Shown in pieces: positions 45,208 to 54,773 of a DNA stretch of 64,000 bases. The translations under genes and the position numbers were made by a program. The notes under the pieces were generated by a model, which ran no database searches, had not been told where the DNA came from, and saw only the letters and a list, made by a program, of their open reading frames with translations. How positions within the stretch are numbered: the stretch's first letter is position 1; each line of letters opens with the position of its first letter. Source of the DNA: UBA1309 sp047605645. Lineage in GTDB: Bacteria > Bacteroidota > Bacteroidia > Bacteroidales > Dysgonomonadaceae. The DNA lies in the NCBI GenBank assembly GCA_047605645.1, contig JASGFJ010000005.1, forward strand, positions 1 to 64,000, in the 5' to 3' direction.

Positions 45208-46545
45208 ATGGAAAAAATGAACTGGGAAAAATTGATTTCCTCCAAACGATTCGGAATGGAGAATTACCATGACGAAAGGAAACATAACCGAACTGATTTT
45301 CAACGCGATTACGACCGTCTGATATTTTCATCCCCGTTCAGAAGACTACAAAACAAAACGCAGGTTTTTCCTCTGCCCGGAAGCATATTCGTCCACAACA
45401 GGCTGACTCACAGCTTGGAAGTTGCCTGTGTCGGGCGCTCGCTAGGATATATGGTCGGAAAAAAATTACGAGAAAAATACCCCGACTCAGGCGCTGCCTT
45501 CGAATCGATAGAATCCATTGTCTCCGCTGCCTGCCTGGCTCATGATTTAGGCAATCCGCCCTTTGGACATTCAGGAGAAAAAGCCATATCCTCCTTCTTT
45601 TCCGAAGGAAACGGGCGGCCGATGAAAGAAAAAGTCATATCCGAAGGAGGTCGCTGGACTGATTTAATAAATTTTGAAGGCAATGCCAATTCAATACGTT
45701 TGCTGATGCACCAGTTTAACGGTCATCGTCAGGGAGGTTTTGCTCTTACCTATTCCACACTGGCTTCCATTGCGAAATATCCTTATTCGTCAGAAATAAC
45801 CCATACAAAAAATAAATTCGGATTTTTTCATTCCGAAGAAGCCGATTTCTCCAAAATTGCAGCCGACTTAGGAATGCTCTGCCGGGAAAATGACTCCATG
45901 GAGTTTGCCAGGCACCCCTTGGTGTATCTAGTCGAAGCAGCTGACGATATTTGTTACCAGATAATGGACTTAGAGGATGCGCATAAGCTGCACATCTTTT
46001 CTACGGATGAAATTCTGAGTTTATTGATGCCTTTCTTTCCTGCTGAACGTCAAGCTAAGATCCGACAAAACATGAGTCTCGTAGACGATGTAAACGAGAA
46101 GATTGCTTATATTCGCTCTTCTGTTATCGGAACTTTAATTACTGAATGTGTAAACATTTTCGACAAGTATGAAAGCGATATTCTGGAAGGCAAATTTCAG
46201 GGTTCTCTCATCAAAAAACTCCCTGAAAACCTTCGCAATACCTACAAACATTGCTCAGAAGTTTCATTTAAACGGATTTATCGCTCGAAAGAAGTGCTGG
46301 ATGTCGAAATCGCCGGTTACCGCATCATTAGTTTTCTCTTGGATACCCTTATCAAAGCAGTGGAAAATCCCGAACATGAATATTCTAAAGTCCTGTTAAA
46401 CAGAATTCCCGAACAATATCAAATCGCGGCTCCTTCCGCCTACGAAAGAATATTAGCCGTGTTAGACTTTGTTTCCGGCATGACAGATGTGTATGCACTC
46501 GATCTGTATCGCAAAATCACAGGGATGAGTCTTCCGGCGCTTTAA
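45208..46545 (+). CDS. dgt: Deoxyguanosinetriphosphate triphosphohydrolase-like protein
   Basis: 445 residues. HD-domain motifs: NRLTHSLEVA near residue 66 and AHDLGNPPFGHSGE near 111, with VEAADDICYQIMDLEDA further on. Splits dGTP (or other dNTPs) to nucleoside and triphosphate. The start at 45208 follows a TATCTTTG -7 box (45176-45183); ATG at 45217 is an alternative. Confidence 0.92.
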   Translation: MEKMNWEKLISSKRFGMENYHDERKHNRTDFQRDYDRLIFSSPFRRLQNKTQVFPLPGSIFVHNRLTHSLEVACVGRSLGYMVGKKLREKYPDSGAAFESIESIVSAACLAHDLGNPPFGHSGEKAISSFFSEGNGRPMKEKVISEGGRWTDLINFEGNANSIRLLMHQFNGHRQGGFALTYSTLASIAKYPYSSEITHTKNKFGFFHSEEADFSKIAADLGMLCRENDSMEFARHPLVYLVEAADDICYQIMDLEDAHKLHIFSTDEILSLLMPFFPAERQAKIRQNMSLVDDVNEKIAYIRSSVIGTLITECVNIFDKYESDILEGKFQGSLIKKLPENLRNTYKHCSEVSFKRIYRSKEVLDVEIAGYRIISFLLDTLIKAVENPEHEYSKVLLNRIPEQYQIAAPSAYERILAVLDFVSGMTDVYALDLYRKITGMSLPAL

Positions 46546-47096
46546 TTGCAAAAATCAGGACCGGATGAAGTGCCTTGCCGTTAGGCAAAAGGTTCCTCTT
46601 TTAGCATAAAGGAATATTTGCAAATATATACAAGAAATTTGCAGATGCGGGTGGCTATCAAGCCTTCTATATCATTTCACCGTGGATCGCTCAATATTAG
46701 AAATATACGATTATGTTCGTATACGTGCAAAATGATGTCTTATCACAAAACACCACAAAGCAAAAAAGCAATATTCATGTGTTAACATCAGTCCGCAAGT
46801 TTGTTTACAAGTTTTTTTGTCCATCATTCAAAAATTAAAGGACAATGAGCTCTCATTAATAGTTTCGGGAATATATTCATTTACGCAAGTAATATGGAGA
46901 CCAACATGGAGGGCACACAATCCTCTTATTGCTAATAGAAGAGCCAGTCTAGTATGCGTAAATTATCAAGGAATATAGGGTCTAATCACAATCAGTAGAT
47001 TAGCAAATATAGGCTTTCATGTCAGTTCTTAGATCTTAAAACAGCTTTGACCTTAATAAGATTCTACCCCCTTACATGCCAGGTATGTCCCTTTCA
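46546..47096. other. Intergenic region between convergent genes, no gene seen
   Basis: About 550 AT-rich bases. A small hairpin (TTGCC/GGCAA, near 46576) is the only structure noticed. Confidence 0.5.
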
Positions 47097-47735
47097 TTAC
47101 ATTCCATAGCATAAATCGTACACGCCGGTAATCAACCCAATCACTCCGATAACAATCAGAATACCTCCGAGCAGCATATTGAAGGCCTTAAGTGCTCTCA
47201 CATTGAAATGATCGCTAAGACGATGTATCATTGTCGTAATAAAGAACCACCACAATATTGCACCGCAACCAATGCTCAGAATTCCAATAATCTCAAGATA
47301 AATAGGATGCTCCGGACTCACAAAATTAAAGCGGGCAAACAAAGCAATGTAGAAAAATATGATACTGATATTGGAGAAGGTGAGAAAAAATGCGGAGACA
47401 AAATCTTTCCAGTAGGGAGTTGTTTTTTCGTTTGGTTTAGCAAGAATCTTTATCGGGTTGGAGCGGAACACAAAATAACTGAAGATAAAGAGGAATATAC
47501 TTCCGCAAATTTGAATCGGAGTCTTGTGCCCTTCTATAAAATCAATCACAAAATTCATTCCCCAACCGGTTATCACTGCGTATATAAGATCCGAGACGAC
47601 AGCTCCCAGTCCGGTGGAAAAGCCATGCCATCTCCCTTTGTTCAAAGTCCTTTGAACACAAAGTACTCCGACGGGGCCCATCGGAGCAGACACTATGATA
47701 CCGATAATAAATCCTTTTACTATTATCTCAAACAT
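47097..47735 (-). CDS. LysE family amino-acid exporter
   Basis: 212 residues, about six membrane segments. The N-terminal GIIVSAPMGPVGVLCVQRTL matches the LysE/RhtB family signature. Exports amino acids or related compounds across the inner membrane. Divergent from hflX. The substrate is unknown. Confidence 0.85.
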   Translation of the reverse strand: MFEIIVKGFIIGIIVSAPMGPVGVLCVQRTLNKGRWHGFSTGLGAVVSDLIYAVITGWGMNFVIDFIEGHKTPIQICGSIFLFIFSYFVFRSNPIKILAKPNEKTTPYWKDFVSAFFLTFSNISIIFFYIALFARFNFVSPEHPIYLEIIGILSIGCGAILWWFFITTMIHRLSDHFNVRALKAFNMLLGGILIVIGVIGLITGVYDLCYGM

Positions 47736-47958
47736 TGGGTGGCTTTGGTTAAGAATTTTCTTTCAAAGCAGACAAAGATAAGCATTATTGCGTACAGGGC
47801 AAGGCCTTTTTTGTCATTTCCCTTTCTTCTCCAACTGGCAAAGACCCGCTAAATCGCATTTTATTTATTTATTTACAATATGTTATCTAATATTTTTTTG
47901 TTTATATAGAATTTATAATATAATTCCTTAATTTTGTTTCCTCAGAAAAAGGTATTGA

Positions 47959-49185
47959 ATGAAGGATTTTATTATTTCAGAATCAGAAAATAGAAAAGCG
48001 GCTTTAGTCGGAGTTATAACGCAAACTCAGACCAGCGATCAGGTAAACGAATATTTGGATGAACTGGCTTTCCTGGCTGAAACGGCAGGACTGATTCCCG
48101 ACAAACGTTTTATTCAAAAATTAGAAACACCCAATTCCATCACATTTGTAGGAACGGGAAAATTACAGGAAATAAAAGAATATATTGATGAAAATGAGAT
48201 AGGTATCATTATTTTCGATGATGAACTTTCTCCCCGCCAAATCAAAAATATAGAAAAAACTCTTCAGGTAAGAATATTGGATCGGACAAGTCTTATTCTC
48301 GATATCTTTGCCATGCGTGCTCAAACAGCTTATGCTAAAGTTCAGGTGGAGCTGGCTCAATATCAGTATCTGCTCCCTCGTTTGACCCGTCTTTGGACTC
48401 ACCTCGACCGCCAACGAGGAGGTGGAGCCATGATGCGTGGAGTAGGGGAAACCCAGCTCGAAACCGACCGGCGAATTGTATTGGACAAAATAGCTTATCT
48501 CAAGGAAGAGTTAAAAGCCATTGACAGACAGATGCTTGTGCAACGGAAAAACAGGGGGAAACTGGTTCGTGTAGCTTTAGTCGGTTACACCAACGTAGGA
48601 AAATCCACTCTTTTGAATCTGTTGAGCAAATCGGACGTTTTTGCAGAAAACAAACTGTTTGCAACACTGGATACGACGGTACGAAAGGTTATTATTGACA
48701 ATCTGCCGTTCTTATTATCGGATACTGTCGGTTTTATCCGCAAACTGCCTACCCACTTGGTAGAATCGTTTAAATCGACTCTCGACGAAGTGCGTGAAGC
48801 AGATATTCTATTGCATGTGGTGGATATTTCGCATCCGAACTTTGAAGAGCAGATTCAGGTTGTGGAAGAAACACTTCATGAAATTGACAAAGAAGAAAAA
48901 CCGACCATATTGGTATTCAACAAAGTGGATGCATTTTCGTATGTGCCAAAAGAAGAAGACGATTTGTCCCCGATGAAAAAGGAGAATATTTCACTCGAGG
49001 AACTGAAAAAAACATGGATGGCCAAAATGAGCGACAACTGCATCTTTATTTCAGCACGCAACAAAAGCAATATCGAAGAACTGAAACAGAAACTTTACGA
49101 TAAAGTCCGGGAAATTCATATTCAAAGATTCCCTTACAACGATTTTCTTTTTCATAAATACGAAGACGAAACGAACGAAGAATAA
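47959..49185 (+). CDS. hflX: Ribosome-associated GTPase HflX
   Basis: 408 residues. The N-terminal HflX domain contains GAMMRGVGETQLETDRR; the G domain has GYTNVGKST near residue 208, DTVGFIRKLP and NKVD. HflX splits stalled 70S ribosomes under stress. A TAATTTTG -7 box (47929-47936) lies 22 bases before the start. The DUF4954 gene follows after 22 bases, so the two are probably co-transcribed. Confidence 0.95.
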   Translation: MKDFIISESENRKAALVGVITQTQTSDQVNEYLDELAFLAETAGLIPDKRFIQKLETPNSITFVGTGKLQEIKEYIDENEIGIIIFDDELSPRQIKNIEKTLQVRILDRTSLILDIFAMRAQTAYAKVQVELAQYQYLLPRLTRLWTHLDRQRGGGAMMRGVGETQLETDRRIVLDKIAYLKEELKAIDRQMLVQRKNRGKLVRVALVGYTNVGKSTLLNLLSKSDVFAENKLFATLDTTVRKVIIDNLPFLLSDTVGFIRKLPTHLVESFKSTLDEVREADILLHVVDISHPNFEEQIQVVEETLHEIDKEEKPTILVFNKVDAFSYVPKEEDDLSPMKKENISLEELKKTWMAKMSDNCIFISARNKSNIEELKQKLYDKVREIHIQRFPYNDFLFHKYEDETNEE

Positions 49186-49207
49186 GTAGTTCTCTATAAA
49201 TTCAAAT

Positions 49208-51184
49208 ATGAATAACAAGTACCGTTCACTGACAATTGAAGAAATCAACCTTTTAGAAAAAAATTTATGTACTTGTGATGACTGGTCATTGATCTGTGTT
49301 GACCGGAATTTCATCCCAACATATATAAAGCAGGTTCGTTTTTCAGGAAAAAATTATCTGGGAGTCTTTGAAGATTCATTCCTTTTAGATAATGGAATTA
49401 CACAACATTCCGGGTTATTTAATGTATGCTTGCACAACACAACCATAGGCGACAATACTTACATTCAAAATATTCATAGTTATATCAGCAACTACTCCAT
49501 CGGAGCAAAATGTTATATTCAGAATGTGGATATCATTGTGGCAGCCAAGGATGCAGTATTCGGCAACAATGTAGAAATAGCCGTGCTGGATGAAACAGGA
49601 GGACGCAGAGTGCCTCTATTCGACCAGCTCTCTTCGCATCTTGCCTATTTTATAGCATGTTACAGATACAATACCCCTCTGATTAAATCGCTTGAACAAT
49701 TAATTGCGAAATATCAGAAGAGCAGAATTCCGACACAGGGAATTATCGGCGACCATGTCAAGATATGTAATGCCGGAGAAATAAAAGACGTTATTATACA
49801 GTCATATACATATATAGACGGCTCTGCAAAAGTAGTGAACGGAACTATCATCAGCGAAGAAAATGCTCCGACCTATCTCGGACGAAGTGTCATTGCCGAA
49901 GATTTCATAGCCACTGCCGGAGCCAGCATCGAAGACAGTGTCTTCCTGAATAACACATTTATCGGCCAGGCAGCCCGCCTTCGCAGAGGTTTCTCGGCTA
50001 CCGATTCGTTGTTTTTCAGCAATTGCCATTTTGAACACGGTGAGTCGTGTGCCGCATTTGCCGGGCCTTATACCGTTTCCCACCACAAGCCCACACTGCT
50101 TATCGGAGCTATGTTCTCCTTTATGAATGCCGGGTCGGGAACAAACCAAAGTAACCATTTGTATAAACAAGGACCTATTCATCAAGGGATTACAGAAAGA
50201 GGACTCAAGACATCGAGTAACAGTTACATGATGTGGCCCGCACATATCGGTGCATTCTCATTTGTAAATGGCAAACATTATCTACATCCCGACACCTCCA
50301 ATTTCCCTTATTCTTACCTGGTGGAAGAGAACGAAGCCACCACACTGATTCCGGGATTATGCCTGCGCAATGTCAGCCTGATGCGTGACGAACAAAAATG
50401 GAAAGCACGTGACAAACGCAAAGCAAAACATCATTTGGACTATATCCATACCAATGTGCATAGCCCCTATACAATGGAAAAGGCTTTTAAAGCCATCGGC
50501 GTATTGAAAATGCTTCTGGAACTTCCTTATGCGGAAAAATACAATTATAAAGGATGTTACATCAAACGTATTTCTCTTGAAAAAGGAATCCGCCTGTATA
50601 ATCTGGCGATAGAAAAATATATCGGTGATATCATTCTCGGCTATTTTAGTAAAATGTCGGTTTCTTCATGGAAAGAAATTGAAAACTTGTTTTCTCGGAA
50701 TACACTCGATGGAGCAGGTGCCTGGGTAGACGTTTCGGGATTGTTAGCACCCAAATGCCAGATTGACAATCTGACCGATAAAATCATCTGTGGAGAAATT
50801 GCAGATATTCAGCAAATTGACAGTTCTTTGTCTGATATATATAGCAAATACGACGATTACGAGTTTTCGTGGGTCGTAGACAAACTACTTCAACATGAAA
50901 ATGGACGGGCTAAATCTATCTCTCGCGATCAGTTCCTCAAAATGATCGATAAATGGAGTAATGCCTCTGTCTTGTTGTACACCATGATGTTGGATGATCT
51001 CAAAAAAGAATACAGCCGGGACTTGACGGTGGGATTCGGCGTTGATTCGCATGAAAATAAAGAAGCGGATATCGTAGCGGTACGCGGAAGATGGGAAGAT
51101 AATAAAATGGCTAAATCGATTTATTCGTTAATCAATCAAGTGATTGAGAAAACAAATCATGTAAAAAATATGCTATCGGCATAA
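49208..51184 (+). CDS. DUF4954 protein with left-handed beta-helix
   Basis: 658 residues. Residues about 70-300 carry irregular hexapeptide repeats (isoleucine-rich turns such as TTIGDNTYIQN, YSIGAKCYIQN), the hallmark of left-handed beta-helix acyl- or nucleotidyl-transferase folds. The C-terminal half is helical and has no known catalytic motif. The whole matches DUF4954, common in Bacteroidetes and without an assigned function. It lies between hflX and a flavoredoxin gene with gaps of about 22 bases. Confidence 0.8.
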   Translation: MNNKYRSLTIEEINLLEKNLCTCDDWSLICVDRNFIPTYIKQVRFSGKNYLGVFEDSFLLDNGITQHSGLFNVCLHNTTIGDNTYIQNIHSYISNYSIGAKCYIQNVDIIVAAKDAVFGNNVEIAVLDETGGRRVPLFDQLSSHLAYFIACYRYNTPLIKSLEQLIAKYQKSRIPTQGIIGDHVKICNAGEIKDVIIQSYTYIDGSAKVVNGTIISEENAPTYLGRSVIAEDFIATAGASIEDSVFLNNTFIGQAARLRRGFSATDSLFFSNCHFEHGESCAAFAGPYTVSHHKPTLLIGAMFSFMNAGSGTNQSNHLYKQGPIHQGITERGLKTSSNSYMMWPAHIGAFSFVNGKHYLHPDTSNFPYSYLVEENEATTLIPGLCLRNVSLMRDEQKWKARDKRKAKHHLDYIHTNVHSPYTMEKAFKAIGVLKMLLELPYAEKYNYKGCYIKRISLEKGIRLYNLAIEKYIGDIILGYFSKMSVSSWKEIENLFSRNTLDGAGAWVDVSGLLAPKCQIDNLTDKIICGEIADIQQIDSSLSDIYSKYDDYEFSWVVDKLLQHENGRAKSISRDQFLKMIDKWSNASVLLYTMMLDDLKKEYSRDLTVGFGVDSHENKEADIVAVRGRWEDNKMAKSIYSLINQVIEKTNHVKNMLSA

Positions 51185-51206
51185 TTCAGCTTCAAAGAGA
51201 AACGAT

Positions 51207-51809
51207 ATGAAACAGAACTGGAAGCCGGGTACAATGATTTATCCGCTACCGGCAGTCATGGTGAGCTGCGGCTCGTCGGTAGAAGAATATAATATAATTA
51301 CACTTAGCTGGGTCGGAACAATCTGCACGAACCCGCCGATGTGCTACATTTCTGTCCGTCCTGAAAGACATTCCTACGATATTATCAAACGAAATATGGA
51401 ATTTGTCATCAACATCACAACCCAACAATTGTCTAAAGCGACGGATTGGTGTGGAGTGAGAAGCGGAAAGAATCACAATAAATTTCAGGAAATGAATTTG
51501 ACACCGGGGAGATCGGTCATTGTACAGGCGCCAATTATTGAAGAATCTCCTCTGAATATTGAATGCCGGGTCAAGGAAATTATTCCTCTTGGCTCGCATC
51601 ACATGTTTATAGCCGATGTAGTGAATGTTCAGGCAGACGATGCTTTCATTAATCCGGAAACAGGAAAATTTCATTTGGAAGAATCAGATCCTATCGCATA
51701 TCTTCACGGGCAATATGTCGGACTGGGGAAAAAAATCGGAAAGTTCGGATGGTCTGTTGAAAAAAAGAAAAGCGTGAAACCTAAAAACGAGATGCGCAAG
51801 AAAAAATAA
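51207..51809 (+). CDS. Flavin reductase-like (flavoredoxin) protein
   Basis: 200 residues. The FMN-binding split barrel begins MIYPLPAVMVSCGSS and shows TLSWVGTICTNPPMCYISVRPERHSY. Family members bind FMN and pass electrons. Third gene of the hflX-DUF4954 run, 22 bases after the previous stop. The lysine-rich C-terminus is typical of the family in anaerobes. Confidence 0.88.
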   Translation: MKQNWKPGTMIYPLPAVMVSCGSSVEEYNIITLSWVGTICTNPPMCYISVRPERHSYDIIKRNMEFVINITTQQLSKATDWCGVRSGKNHNKFQEMNLTPGRSVIVQAPIIEESPLNIECRVKEIIPLGSHHMFIADVVNVQADDAFINPETGKFHLEESDPIAYLHGQYVGLGKKIGKFGWSVEKKKSVKPKNEMRKKK

Positions 51810-51881
51810 CTAAGAAACCAGGTTTCCTAATAAGTTTATTTTCAGAAATTGAATATAGATCGAGTGTAAAAGGAAATAAAC

Positions 51882-52064
51882 TTAAAGATTCTTGATAATT
51901 TTCGAAATGTCGATATAAGAAAACGCATTTCTGAAAATTCGTAGAACTTCAGCATAAACAGGATTTACCTTTTGGCAATCTTCCATCAAATCCATATTGC
52001 TCATATCGTACGAATTGGTGATATTATTCGTATCCTTATTGTCTTGAATATTGTAGATTTTCAT
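51882..52064 (-). CDS. Small hypothetical protein (60 residues)
   Basis: ATG at 52064 begins MKIYNIQDNKDTNNITNSYD and the frame ends YIDISKIIKNL. Composition is plausible for a real small protein, but there is no recognised domain or good promoter. It lies alone in the gap between convergent genes. The remaining gap up to 52272 shows nothing. Confidence 0.3.
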   Translation of the reverse strand: MKIYNIQDNKDTNNITNSYDMSNMDLMEDCQKVNPVYAEVLRIFRNAFSYIDISKIIKNL

Positions 52065-52272
52065 ATCTAAATCCCTTGTTTGTGAATAATCCGCCCTTAA
52101 AATTGCAGGCCTACTACCTATTTCTGGCAAAGAAAAAGAAATGAATTGATTATTCCAAAAATTAAAAGAATATTTTTGATGAATAAATCATTTTTTTGAT
52201 GAAAACCTGTTATTCATACTTGTTTTTTGAAAACCTGAGAGTTATTCGCCTTTTCTAGAACGGATCTTTAGG

Positions 52273-54681
52273 TTATTTCGTATATTTTCGTCTTCTGGCA
52301 AAACTTAATATTCCGAATATCGATAAAAGAAGGAGAGGAGGGACTATCAGATTTATTCCGGCATAGTAATTCCGATTTTTAATAATCGCAGACTTGTCCA
52401 ACAACCGCAACTGCTGGTGCTTTTGTCTCAATTGCATCCAATAATCGTCGTTTGCCAGCCAATTCACCGTATTCACTATAAAATCTTTATTTCCAAACTG
52501 TATTCCGGAAGCTCTGTCAAAACCTAAAGGTACCACCTGTGTATTTTCTCCTTCACCGGCAAGCTCATTTCGGATAATACCGGACGAGGCAACTACCACC
52601 ATTTTGCTTGTCGGGCTTTGAACGGCCTGTTGTTCGTTTGCGCCGGATAAACCTTGCGGAGCCAGACGATTGGCATACAGCGAGGTAAATCGGCCTTGCA
52701 GAGCAACCGCAGTAATGCAGAAAGGCTGATTAAAGTAATGTTTGTTCGCACGGACGCCCTCCACATCGAAGTTTACCTCTTCTGTTGCTTTTACAATATG
52801 GGTTTTACCGGAAGTGGTCAGCAATACCTCTGATTCTACATTTGGTTGGCGAATAATATCTATTGAAGACACATAGGGAGCTTTTACCAAAGCAATGTCC
52901 TTGGTGATCGGATGGTTGGGTGAAGGAATCAGCAGCGGGCAAAAATACCACGGTATCAGCGCCGATTCAGAATTGCCCTCTTTTCCTGAACGAACGACAA
53001 GAGAGGCTGACTGTTCATCCTGCAGCAATACTGGATTGACCCGGATTCCATAACTAAAAAGCATGTCGTTCAGAGATGTATTATTGCTGACAATCACACT
53101 TTTTCCTCTATTTGAGAGTTCTTCCTCATTGTAATACACGCCATCAATCAACCATAAGACGCGTCCTCCACGCATGATATACTGATCCAAAACATATTTC
53201 TCCTGCTCTGTAAATTTTTGTGTCGGCCCGGCAACAATAACGACTCTGAAAGGAGTGAGAATATTGACATCATTTCCGATAACTCCACGATCGACTGAAT
53301 AATACTTCGACAGCGCTTCTTCCGCATCATATACATACGGTCGCGGCAGTTCGCCGTGACCTTCGATAAAAGCGATACGCCTCGATTCATTTTTCACAAA
53401 GAGCCGCAGGGCATCGGCAAATTCAAATTCGAGATTATCAGCAGAAACCTGGAGATTTTCAGCAGCCGAATTTCCCGGAATATTTTTTAAAAAATTCACG
53501 CGCAAGGTATCGCCTCCCCGAATTATTTCAAAATAAGGGAATATGAGTTGCCTGCTGGTACGTCCATCGCGATCCGTTTCGGTCAACAGGGTGCCTTTCA
53601 TTCCTTTCTTACTCATTTTTTCAAACGCATCCTGCGAAGAAGCATATTGAGCAACCGGATTTATCGAATGCACCTGGAACAAGTATCCGCTATGCGAGTT
53701 GACATCTTTCAATAAATAATTCAACTGATTTTGCAATCTTAAAAAACCACTGTTCAAATCCCCTGCTAAATATACATTCACTTTGTAAGGTGTTCCCGTG
53801 TGTCTGGCATCTTGCAGAAGTTTGCGTGTATATTCCGATAACGAATAGCGCTTATCGGATGTAAAATCGAGAGAATAAGTCGGAAGAAAACTGTTTGTAA
53901 GTATAACTACAACCAAAATCAATCCGAACGAGAGCGAAAGGCGATAATTTGCAAAACGGGAATAAGAGATGTCCTGAATAGTAAGGAACGAAAAGAGAAG
54001 AAAATAGGCAATCATCAGAACAAGAGAGTTCAAATGAAGTATTCCCCGGTTTATTTCCTTAAAATGATTAATCAGACCGATATCCGAAACTGCATTTTGA
54101 ATGCTTCCTTGCATAAACATGCCGGATATAAGATTAAAAGAAAAGATTATCAGCAGATTAAGCAGTAGTGATTCAATGAATGAAACAACCGGATTTTTAT
54201 TTTTCGAAGAACAAAACAAACCTGCACTTACAAAAATGGCTGTCACAGCAATAACTCCCACAAACGATAAAACCGTTTGACCTAAATCGATATTGCCTTT
54301 GGGAAATCCCAATAACCAGACACTTACAACATAAATCAAGGTAGGAACGATGCAAAGAATAGAGTAAAGCCATCCTGCTAAAAATTTCGCCTTAAATAGT
54401 TGTAACATGCTGACAGGCCGAGACTTTATTAATTCCCATGTTTTAAACCTACGCTCGTCGGAATAAGCCCGCATGGTCAACGCGGGGACAATCAGCAACA
54501 TCACATAAACCAAGAGCAGAAAATAATTCTCCAAATCGGCATATCCGGCATCCGGAATATTATAATTGCCGGGAAAAAGCCAAAGGAAAAGTCCCGGAAC
54601 GACAGAGGTAATAAAAGCAAAAGCCCATCCCTGCGCATTGAATATGATGTCCTTAAATTCTTTCTTTAACAAAAAAAACAT
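52273..54681 (-). CDS. GldF-GldG fusion (ABC permease plus GldG-like subunit)
   Basis: 802 residues. Residues 1-245 are an ABC-2 type permease with six membrane segments (KEFKDIIFNAQGW..., RAYSDERRFKTWELIKSRPV), as in GldF. A further membrane segment near 250-270 leads into a large periplasmic GldG-like domain (YSLSEYTRKLL, GHGELPRPYVYDAEEAL, VVIVAGPTQKF), with a final membrane segment at the C-terminus. In gliding Flavobacteria GldA, GldF and GldG form an ABC complex; non-gliding Bacteroidales also keep it. No GldA ATPase gene is in the window. Confidence 0.85.
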   Translation of the reverse strand: MFFLLKKEFKDIIFNAQGWAFAFITSVVPGLFLWLFPGNYNIPDAGYADLENYFLLLVYVMLLIVPALTMRAYSDERRFKTWELIKSRPVSMLQLFKAKFLAGWLYSILCIVPTLIYVVSVWLLGFPKGNIDLGQTVLSFVGVIAVTAIFVSAGLFCSSKNKNPVVSFIESLLLNLLIIFSFNLISGMFMQGSIQNAVSDIGLINHFKEINRGILHLNSLVLMIAYFLLFSFLTIQDISYSRFANYRLSLSFGLILVVVILTNSFLPTYSLDFTSDKRYSLSEYTRKLLQDARHTGTPYKVNVYLAGDLNSGFLRLQNQLNYLLKDVNSHSGYLFQVHSINPVAQYASSQDAFEKMSKKGMKGTLLTETDRDGRTSRQLIFPYFEIIRGGDTLRVNFLKNIPGNSAAENLQVSADNLEFEFADALRLFVKNESRRIAFIEGHGELPRPYVYDAEEALSKYYSVDRGVIGNDVNILTPFRVVIVAGPTQKFTEQEKYVLDQYIMRGGRVLWLIDGVYYNEEELSNRGKSVIVSNNTSLNDMLFSYGIRVNPVLLQDEQSASLVVRSGKEGNSESALIPWYFCPLLIPSPNHPITKDIALVKAPYVSSIDIIRQPNVESEVLLTTSGKTHIVKATEEVNFDVEGVRANKHYFNQPFCITAVALQGRFTSLYANRLAPQGLSGANEQQAVQSPTSKMVVVASSGIIRNELAGEGENTQVVPLGFDRASGIQFGNKDFIVNTVNWLANDDYWMQLRQKHQQLRLLDKSAIIKNRNYYAGINLIVPPLLLLSIFGILSFARRRKYTK

Positions 54682-54750
54682 ATAAAAAATAAACTACAAA
54701 AGTCTAACTCTCTTTGTCAGAGAAAACTCCTTTTTACAAAAATATTAATG

Positions 54751-54758
54751 TATATTTG
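54751..54758 (+). promoter_or_regulatory. -7 box that decides the start of the next gene
   Basis: TATATTTG matches TAnnTTTG and lies 15 bases before the ATG at 54774. This rules out the upstream TTG at 54714 as the likely start. Confidence 0.6.
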
Positions 54759-54773
54759 CGAAAACGCATTTTT

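Noticed and set aside
54714..54773. Longer N-terminus starting at TTG 54714
   Set aside because: A perfect -7 box lies at 54751-54758, inside this extension, so the transcript most likely begins after it.
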